A DNA stretch of 64,000 bases from Bipolaris cookei. Lineage: Eukaryota; Ascomycota; Dothideomycetes; Pleosporales; Pleosporaceae. Shown in pieces: positions 57,109-64,000 of the stretch (position 1 is the stretch's first letter; each line of letters starts with the position of its first letter). The translations under genes and the position numbers were made by a program. The stretch is from contig NRSV01000030.1 of assembly GCA_002286855.1 (NCBI GenBank), forward strand, positions 310,001 to 374,000, read 5' to 3'. The notes under the pieces are model-generated. The model saw only the letters and a program-made list of their open reading frames with translations, had not been told where the DNA came from and did no database searches.

Positions 57109-58860
57109 TATAAAAATTAGTAAAGTAGATTAAGTACTATCTAGAGTATCTTTCTTGCATGTACACGAATTATGGCCAGTCTCTCTACACCTACTACAGC
57201 GTGCTAGAGCCTGGCGGCTGACACCTGATCGCTCTCCTCCTTGACGCTCTTCATAAGCAATCTGCTGATCAGCCTCACGCTGAGCGAGTAGATCCTCTCC
57301 AGCTCTTTTTGTTAGTACTCCTCGCTTCTGTATCCGCTTCTTTTTACGCTGCCTACGCTTTGTTGCTGCTTTGTTAGCCTTCTCAAGGCTAACGATCAGA
57401 TCACGCATCAGCTCAGCTGAGAGCATCATTACCTCTGCCCCTTTCTCAAGCTGGTTAATCGCCGTAATAATTGAAGTTGGCGATGAGCCTTGGTGCCGCT
57501 GAACGCGATCACGTATTAACGTCGATTGAGCCTCAAGCTCGCGTGTGTTATTAGGCGTACGAGCCTGCCAGAGAGCCTCTAGAATAGCTGGTGGAGTAGG
57601 CGTACGGAGCTTTATATCAAGCTTTGATAGAACAGCATCTGGCTGGAGAGGAACAAGGCCTGCGCCGCAGAAAGCTAAGCAGATATTGGCTGCTGTGAAG
57701 GATCGATCGAACGCTATCTTAAATGCTGGCAGAAACTCGAGCTTGGTGATATGGTTGATATGGTGGCGGATCAGGCTCTCCACCTCACGGCTATATGCGC
57801 GCTTTAACGGCAAGAAACAGCCAACGTCAAGTGGCTGGAGTAGATGAGATGAATGCGGCGGCATGCAGGGAGTGTAGATATTGTTCTTCTTACAGAACTC
57901 TTGGAACTCAAGAGACTGGTGGCTCTCATGGCCGTCAAGGATAAGTAGACGACGTATACCAACAACGCGAGTCTTTGTATGAGCGTCGAAGTGCTTTATC
58001 TATGCAACGCCTAGCTCATTATTCGTCCAGCCATTGTCGCTGACTGCGATCGCCCAGTCGCGTAGGATCTCTGCCTCCTCGTACCAGGCAGATAGGTGAT
58101 ACTGGCCAGCGAAGACAAGGAACGGTGGGACTGACCAGCCAGCTGCGTTGATCGCTGCGATCAGCGTTACCCACTCGCGATTGCCTGGCTCAACTGCCTT
58201 TGGTCGTCCTCTCCTCTCTGACGCTGTAACGACAAGCTAATTCGTAATCTTGCCCATCATAAAGCCAGCTTCGTCAAAGTTATAGACGTCCTCGTCACAG
58301 ATACTGTACTTGGCCTCTGTCTGCTCTACAAGATCAAACCAACTCTTAGTTAAGACTGGATCTTCACATAGAGCTCGCTGCCTATCGTACGCTCGATTAA
58401 AACGCGTTGTAAGCCTATCTGTACGCTTGATAAAGTTGCGTGGCCAGTGGGCGCCGACCTGCCCAGCGCCGCGCGCAGCCAGCAGCTTATCAGCCATATC
58501 GCGCACAGCAGCGTAGGTAGGCGAGAATCCACATAGATCGAGATCAAGTATATGATCCAATATCACCTTCTCTTCTGGCTTGGTAAGCTTATTTGAGTTG
58601 GGCTGGCAATCGCGCTGGACAGACATGCCAGCGCGTCGGCGGCGGAGCGTCGCTTAAGACACGTTATAGACTGCAGCAGCGGAACGATTACTTTGAATTT
58701 GTTTAGTATTAATAGATGAGATAGCAAGTTGAATATCTGCTTTATTTGACTGTGATTGAGTAATCTGACGTGGAGCCATTGTGGGTTAAGAGATGAGAGG
58801 TGCGCAAAGTTGGTGGGGTGCGTCACTCGCTTGTACGCGTCACTCGCTTGTAAACTACGT
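57109..58860 (-). mobile_element. Older pogo/Fot1 copy, right end intact, left end lost
   Basis: The right terminus reads ACGTAGTTTACAAGCGAGTG inward from 58860 with a TA next to it (58861-58862). It has two tandem 17-bp units TACAAGCGAGTGACGCG/A. The left end is absent: the intact element at 55262-57106 begins about 20 bp after this copy's stop codon, and the missing terminus is not found on its far side. Confidence 0.75.
57130..58779 (-). pseudogene. pogo/Fot1 transposase with three in-frame stops
   Basis: Exactly 550 codons from ATG 58779 to the terminal stop, with no indels relative to frame. Stops at 58656-58654 (TAA), 58239-58237 (TAG) and 58002-58000 (TAG). The third replaces a Trp present in the intact neighbour (LGMKWPEH), a G-to-A change. 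Retained landmarks are YNFDEAGF, LLILDGHESH, LLQPLDVGCF and the zinc knuckle CSRCRETGHNSCTC. About half the residues match the intact neighbour by eye, so it belongs to a different subfamily rather than being a recent copy. Confidence 0.9.
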
Positions 58861-58862
58861 TA

Positions 58863-59610
58863 CACCAATTTAGAAACCCTTCTCATCCATATTAAAGGTG
58901 AGACGCCTCTCTATCTTATGCTCTACTATTTTCTGATGTAGTATATCAAAATACAAGTCGTACTTATTAATAGAATCAGCCTGGTGGCGTACGCGATCAA
59001 TACTAGGTGCCCAGCGAGAGATAAGGTGGTCGTGGTTTCGGTGAAGAAAGCGATCAACCCAGCTCATTGACACCGGGTCCTCAAAGATTTCTGAGCCGAA
59101 ATTCTGTATCATCTCTCTCGTTGGTGATAGTCCTCTTGTATGAAGCTTCTCTATATAACGTACAAGCTCCAGCTCTTGTGGTGACAGTAGGGATTGTCTT
59201 ATTCCATCACTGGTGGCTTTATCACGTGAAACCCCTCGCCACCTTCGTGAGACAGCACTTCGGCTGCAACCGTTTTTGGCAGCAACTTCTCGATACATAA
59301 AAGATTCTACAAAGTCGCGCGATTTCAGATCTTGAATCGCTTTATCGACAGCGTTCATATTGATAGGAATACGACGCGTTGAAGTATGTGGGTTGTTTGT
59401 GGTTGTGGGGTGGGCTGTGCGCGGCCCGAAAGCGTGCGCAGCCCGGTTGGGTACCCTACTCGGCCCCAATGGTTCGTTCCGAAAATTTAAGAAATTGCCC
59501 GCGCGTTGCACGGGCCTCCCCCCCACCAAAGGGAAATGCCCACTCACCAGGTGATTAAAATTACCGGGACTCCAAAATGGCTTGGCACACCAAAACAACA
59601 TGAAATATCC
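58863..59610 (-). mobile_element. Truncated third pogo-like element
   Basis: Contains the start of another transposase and, upstream of it on the - strand, a terminal-type sequence GGAGTCCCGGTAATTTTAAT then CACCTGGTG (59547-59577). It is cut at a TA by insertion of the copy at 57109-58860. The distal part of the transposase is not found elsewhere in the window. Confidence 0.65.
58870..59358 (-). pseudogene. Pogo-like transposase, N-terminal third only
   Basis: From ATG 59358 (MNAVDKAIQDLK) the frame codes for 162 residues of helix-turn-helix (REVAAKNGCSRSAVSRRWRG) and CENP-B-type DNA-binding sequence (IEKLHTRGLSPTREMIQNF ... MSWVDRFLHRN). It reaches the first catalytic motif, TFNMDEKGF, then a TAA. 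The next codons (ATT GGT GTA) still fit the family (GF-x-IG) before the inserted element begins. Different subfamily from both neighbours. Confidence 0.8.
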
Positions 59611-59689
59611 CACTTTTTGGGCTGCAAACTGCTTTTGAAGCTATAAATATATTAAATATATCAATATATATCAAGTTCTTTAGTGTTGA

Positions 59690-60820
59690 GCTTTTTTAAC
59701 ACGTGATTTCGTCACCAACCAGTCATTTGGCCCTCCAACACAATACAATCACGCAGTCTCCGCGGCATACTATCTATCTGCTCATCGATATGATGCTGTG
59801 AGACTTTCCTCCAACCTTCTATAGCTAATTCACGTGTTTCAAACTCATACCAGTGCGGGAATCTGGCCATATACTGCTTTGGTGGGCGCCAACAGTTCTC
59901 AATAGGTGACAGATCAGGTGACCCAGGGCAGTTGAAGTAAGATTCTAGTCCGTTCTGCTGTTTCCAAGTCCAGACGATATTTGTACGCTTAGAAAGGCCT
60001 CAACCGTGCTCACTATCGTTGTCTTCTTCAAGTACAAATTCATCGCCGCGTTGGACCCATGGCTTCACAATAGGCTCTAGAATCTGATCTCGGTATACCT
60101 CATGGCTCATCTTTCCATTGGAAGACTTTGTGGTGTAAAAGTGAAGATCTGAATTGAAGTTACAGCCCACTGCAGCCCAAGAGTGCTGCCTATGGAGGGA
60201 TTTCTCGGTCGTCCGGTCCATTGTATGGTATAGACAGTTAGAGCAGTATCGCTTACCAGGCTTTCTGATTATATAAAGTCTCTCCTCTGCCCCAAGAGCC
60301 CAGTAGACTTCGTCAGAAAAGCGTAGGCGTCGCTAGTTTTCTGGTTTAGGATATTTTTGGACTATAACTTTAGCCTAGTCCTTTCTCTTTTTAGCTAGCT
60401 TAGGCGATGTCCGGCCCTTTGAGTAGGCTATACACTTGTGATAGTCCATAGAACCCATGTGCTTTCTCAAAGTCTGGCCGCTCACACCAAGATCTAGCTC
60501 GTCTGCAAGCTGAGACCAGGTCAAAGTCCTTGCAGAGTACCCTGTTCTTGAAGAAATTGGTCACAACGGTCTAGATCTTTGGCAGAAAGAAGAGCTGGCC
60601 GGCCCTGAGTCTCTTATACGCCCTCGTTCTGATGATATCTTCGATCAAAATCTTGGTTATCTTGTTGTAGTATAGCCCAGCCACGTGTTTTGGAGACTCC
60701 AAAGTATTGAAAGAGATCAGTATGGTGAAAAGGGATCCCTTTGTATTTTAGGTAGTCGGCGGCGCCTTTTAGCTGCGCTTTTGTTGGAGTATCGTGCTGG
60801 CAAGAACTACTTTGAGACAT
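59690..60820 (-). pseudogene. Heavily decayed Tc1/mariner-type transposase
   Basis: Readable pieces on the - strand include VSKTRGWAILQQ (helix-turn-helix-like, start ATG 60820), RRLRFSDEVYWALG, HFYTTKSSNGKMSHEVYRDQ, PGSPDLSPIENCWRPPK and QIDSMPRRLRDCI. At least six stops (TAG/TAA types) interrupt the first 500 bp, and another follows DNDSEHG at 60000. The density of TAG/TAA and the AT-rich flanks fit RIP-like decay. Confidence 0.75.
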
Positions 60821-60825
60821 GGCTG

Positions 60826-60895
60826 TTGGGACATATATTGGAGTCGAACTGGCGACACCAGCCTTACCTCGGTAACACTACGGGCATACGCGCCT
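60826..60895 (-). other. tRNA-like sequence, possible SINE head
   Basis: On the - strand, TGTTACCGAGGTAAGGCTGG is followed within 15 bp by GCCAGTTCGACTCCA, matching an A-box-like region and the pol III B-box GTTCGANNC. The space between is too short for a normal anticodon arm, so it is not a functional tRNA. It could be a tRNA fragment or SINE head. Confidence 0.3.
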
Positions 60896-61189
60896 TGGCG
60901 GAGGAACACGTGTCAGCTGTCGCAGCCTCGCCTGCTACTGCTGAGTATATAGCTACGTCGATAGCCCAGTAGCTAGTCGAATCAGTCAAGTCTTCATTTT
61001 AGTGTTTTATGCAACTGCAGTTGTTTGACTCAATTAAGGCCTTTGCCGTGCCAACAATGCCGAGTAAGATGCATTTATTATTTTTAAAAACTATGGTGTG
61101 GTTGTGGAGATAGAGAGAGTTGAAATTGGTGACTTTGGCTATCGTCATCGATTTTGGTGGGGTGGCCCATGTGGAGTCCCGGTATTTTT

Positions 61190-61644
61190 TGTTAGAATAT
61201 AAGGAAGGTAGGAGGCTGCTTGTCCTACAGCAGACTCAGAGGTAGAGGCTGCTACTTGCCCTTAGGGCTCAGAGGTAGCGGTTACTACTTGTTCCACTAT
61301 AAACTCAGAGGCAGTATCGAAGCTTCTAGTAGAGAACAATGAAAGATGCTAGAGGAGAGAAGTAGATTAGGATTGAATGTGCTGGATTGATCTTGATGAG
61401 ATGCTCTGAATTGTTCTTCTCTTGTCCTCTATCTAATCTGCTATTCTACAGCTATATATATTGACTGGAATAGATTCTGGAAGAGTCCATCTAACCGTAG
61501 CTTGGGTAATCGTTAAGGTCATAGATAGATATCGACTGATAGTGGCGTAATAGCTTCTAGTAATGGATTGATCACAGTATCCGGGTGGTATCCTGAGTAC
61601 TTGGATGGTATTGGAGATCAGCTGAGTAGCTTATATCTCCAACA
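61190..61644. mobile_element. Solo LTR (455 bp) of an LTR retrotransposon
   Basis: Starts TGTTAGAATATAAGGAAGG and ends ATATCTCCAACA, the TG...CA form, flanked on both sides by TTTTT (61185-61189 and 61645-61649). The split flanks rejoin to GGAGTCCCGGTATTTTTAAT plus CACCTGGTG, which occurs almost unchanged and uninterrupted in opposite orientation at 59547-59577. No internal retroelement coding remains. Confidence 0.85.
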
Positions 61645-61691
61645 TTTTTAATCACCTGGTGCCGTTCTAGGTAGTTTATAGCAACCAGATA

Positions 61692-63043
61692 CAGTACGCA
61701 CTAAGTCAAAAGTTTCGCACGCTAAGCGAAACACCACCATCACCAAAACTAAACAGCCATGATAAAATCAGTAATAACTCCACCAAAACAGCATAAAATT
61801 TGATTTTAAAACATGCAATATTTTCCTGAGTACTATTACTTTGTCTGCCAGCCGCGCGCAGCTCTACACGCTCCTAGACGGCATGGCATTGATGTGATAA
61901 GCTGCTCAATACACCTCCGTGGGATCCTCCGCCAGCAATCTTTTAGAGCATGACAAAAGCCATCCCACTGCTCCTGAGTTTGGCTGTAATTGTTATATTG
62001 TGGGTGTGTTTGTTCATGAGTCGTTTCAGCTGCCACCAGAGGTGCTCAATAGGGTTGAGGTCGGGTGAGTACGCTGGCCAGTCAAGTGTCGTGATCTGGT
62101 GATCAGCAAGGAAAGTCCGGACCACTCTAGAGGTGTGTATGCGCGCGTTATCCTGTACGAATAATTGAGAAGTCCTATATGAAGGCAGAAGACCTTTGCG
62201 AAGGACCTGAATGTAACTTTGGCTGGTATAGCCACCACCAGCGGCATCAGTATCTCTTTCTATTATCACTAGTGGACTGCGCCAACCACGCCCACGTTCA
62301 TCTAGCTAGATAGCCCCCCATACCATCTGTGATTTAATTCTACTTGTAGTTACTTGAGTAATCATACGGGCTTTCTATTTTTCTTCTGGATATCTGAAGT
62401 ACCACTCCTGTTCCTAGTGAGAACTCTTCTGAATTCAGCACTCGTCTGAGAACTTGACTATCCGGCGACGCCAAGGAAAGTGTTGATAACGCCTTGCAAA
62501 CTGTAGGCGCTTGTGAGCATGTTGTGGCGTTAGCTTTGGGCGCTTTTTGCAGCGATGTTTGACTATATTGAGCCTGCAGAGCATATGATAAAGCGTAGAC
62601 TTGCTGGGTGGGCGTGAAGGTGTTCCATCAGGTTGCACTATAGTTGCAGCTTTTACGAGGTCTTTGTACTCTATTTTAGGCACTCGACGTGCTGTGCAAT
62701 AGATAAGCTTTTTCTGATGCCTTGATAGTATCGTTGGACGGCCGCTGCGAGGTTTATCTGCAGTTGTTGCGGTGGTGGAGTACTTTTGGCGGAGGCGGTG
62801 GATGGTGAAGGGACCACGGTGAAAGGCAGCGGCAACTTCAGCTGTACTGCAACCACCATCTAACATCCCTATCGCGATATTTCGCTCGTGTATTGTCGTA
62901 TTTGGGCCACGGCGAATATTTTGGGATATCTCACGGCCGAATTGACGCGCTGTAGAATTGGTGGTGGGCATTCAAAATATTGATTGTTATCGGTGGTGGG
63001 GTGGCGGGGGAGCTAGCGAGGCGAAACTTTTGACGGATGGCTG
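61692..63043 (-). mobile_element. Tc1/mariner element, 1.35 kb, degenerate
   Basis: Bounded by imperfect inverted repeats CAGTACGCACTAAGTCAAAA (left) and CAGCCATCCGTCAAAAGTTT (right, read inward), both running on to TTTCGC, with TA at 61690-61691 and 63044-63045. The size is typical of complete Tc1-like elements. Confidence 0.8.
61836..62971 (-). pseudogene. Tc1/mariner transposase, broken
   Basis: From ATG 62971 (MPTTNSTARQFG) the frame carries a helix-turn-helix (GCSTAEVAAAFHRGPFTIHRL), a GRPTILS hinge, a second DNA-binding unit and the first Asp in VKFSDECW. Stops interrupt it between about 62434 and 62270. The frame resumes with the second Asp, QLFVQDNARIHTS, and YSPDLNPIEHLWWQLK, then a frame change near 62036 leads into the end (IPRRCIEQLITSMPCRLGAC). 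All three catalytic positions are present but the gene cannot make a whole protein. Confidence 0.88.
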
Positions 63044-63132
63044 TATCTAGCTCACGACTCAAGCTTTCAAACTGATGCCATTTACCACCACTGGACAAAA
63101 GCCGCTTATTCCTTTCCTCTTTCCTTCTTGTA

Positions 63133-63921
63133 TCACTCTCCATTCACGGTATCAATCTCTTGAGTTCCAGGCTTAGTAGTTTCCGAGCCGTGCATTGCGC
63201 CATCTTCAGCGTCGGGCGTGACAGCGCGAATGGCTGCAACATTTTGTTCTGCCGTCTTCTGCAGTGGCTTGCGCCGAGGGACCCGTATTTCTTGATTGCT
63301 AATCTTGTTCCAGATATTCGACGCGATTGGCTCTTTAGCAGCACACTCAACACCTGCAGGATTCACTGCATTGGCATTTCGCATCATACTTGCTCCAAGC
63401 GTACCGTGCATCCGTTGATCTTGGGAATGCTCGACAGTGTTATGTCTCCCATGGTTATTCTCGTCTGCCATCCCAGCCGTCATAAACACTCGCTCCGACG
63501 GGGCAAATAGATCTTCTCCAACCTGGTGTTCAATATCTACGCGAGGTGCTACTGGATCTGCCAGTAGCATTATGTTCGCCGGTATAGCGTGAAGATGCCC
63601 ATATAACCGACTGCTGGGTTGCACATTCGTTGGACGCCCAATATCCCGGAGTTCGAAACTATCGCCTTGGCTTTGTTCGTTTTCTTTAGCATGTTGCGTA
63701 CGTTCCTCGTCATAACCCGGAAAGACTGTCACTTGTACTGGTGGTAGCCAACGTAAATTACTAGTCCTGCTATCACAAGTGTCATGAGGACGAGTACCAT
63801 TATAAGGGCCCATGCATCCATAGTTGAACAAGAGTAAGCGGTAATTGGATCCAAGACTGGAAATGCTTCTGGATTGATGTCTGTTACTATGTGAGGAAAG
63901 TATCAACCCCAGGGAAAACAT
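63133..63921 (-). CDS. 3' part of a probable membrane protein gene (partial, frame uncertain)
   Basis: A 262-codon open frame ends at 63133. Its downstream part (VTVFPGYDEERTQHAKEN, FELRDIGRPTN ... DTVNGE) is hydrophilic and looks like a cytosolic tail. In a different frame, 63821-63732 codes for WALIMVLVLMTLVIAGLVIY, an obvious transmembrane segment, preceded by DINPEAFPVLDPITAYSCS and ending in TGA just where the tail frame begins. The natural protein was probably TM followed by this tail, which needs a one-base frame change near 63731 or an intron I cannot see. The gene starts beyond the window. Function unknown. Confidence 0.4.
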   Translation of the reverse strand: MFSLGLILSSHSNRHQSRSISSLGSNYRLLLFNYGCMGPYNGTRPHDTCDSRTSNLRWLPPVQVTVFPGYDEERTQHAKENEQSQGDSFELRDIGRPTNVQPSSRLYGHLHAIPANIMLLADPVAPRVDIEHQVGEDLFAPSERVFMTAGMADENNHGRHNTVEHSQDQRMHGTLGASMMRNANAVNPAGVECAAKEPIASNIWNKISNQEIRVPRRKPLQKTAEQNVAAIRAVTPDAEDGAMHGSETTKPGTQEIDTVNGE

Positions 63922-64000
63922 TTCCTTGTTATAGTAAATACAGAGAAGAGAAGAACTTTTATGGCAGGCAAATATGCTGTCTATGATGAACGGAGCTTAC

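Overview
The window is nuclear DNA of a filamentous ascomycete. Genes carry short introns (about 46-110 nt) with GTATGT-like donors and CTAAC-like branch points. The gene set is typical of this group: an AA9 polysaccharide monooxygenase with a CBM1, a class I hydrophobin, a HET-domain protein, a homeobox plus C2H2 regulator, a Pal1 protein and fungal pogo/Fot1 and Tc1 transposons. Protein style and transposon content suggest a dothideomycete, probably Pleosporales, but that placement is inference.

Layout. 1-6.4 kb: the end of an unknown gene, an AA9-CBM1 gene (-) and about 4 kb without a supportable gene. 6.4-14 kb (+): a multicopper oxidase, a short-chain dehydrogenase, a BTB-like protein and an EXPERA-like membrane protein. 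14.7-20.3 kb (-): two low-complexity proteins that both end in a CC-x-V-M prenylation signal, then an intracellular GH5 enzyme; a 160-bp LINE tail follows. 21.4-26.4 kb: a Whi5/Nrm1-type G1/S repressor (+) and Pal1 (-). 27.7-42.3 kb is a dense core block: MED31, a TBC RabGAP, a 26-residue metallothionein, a RecA/Rad51-like protein, a Tad1-type tRNA deaminase, an NT-C2 protein, SLS1 and the thiamine gene NMT1/THI5. NMT1/THI5 has a eukaryotic TPP riboswitch and a short upstream ORF in its leader. 43.6-49.3 kb (-): HET protein, homeobox/C2H2 factor and LysM membrane protein. 49.3-52.3 kb is empty, then a hydrophobin.

From 53 kb to the end the window is a transposon graveyard. It holds a LINE ORF1 relic, a Tc1-like relic beside palindromic tandem repeats, one apparently intact 1,845-bp pogo/Fot1 element with TA target duplication, an older pogo copy with three stops, a truncated third transposase, a decayed Tc1 copy, a solo LTR with TTTTT duplications and a 1.35-kb Tc1 element. 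Several are nested. Stops fit C-to-T or G-to-A changes, as expected from RIP-like mutation. The last kilobase holds the end of a probable membrane protein gene.

I found no CRISPR array, rRNA or convincing complete tRNA, and no coherent secondary-metabolite cluster. The best signals are the TPP riboswitch/uORF/splice-site arrangement, the metallothionein whose stop codon is split by an intron, the tandem CaaX pair, the 17-bp iterons in the pogo termini, and two GC-AG introns in adjacent genes. All exon joins were worked out by eye from splice signals and reading frame, and none was checked against transcripts.
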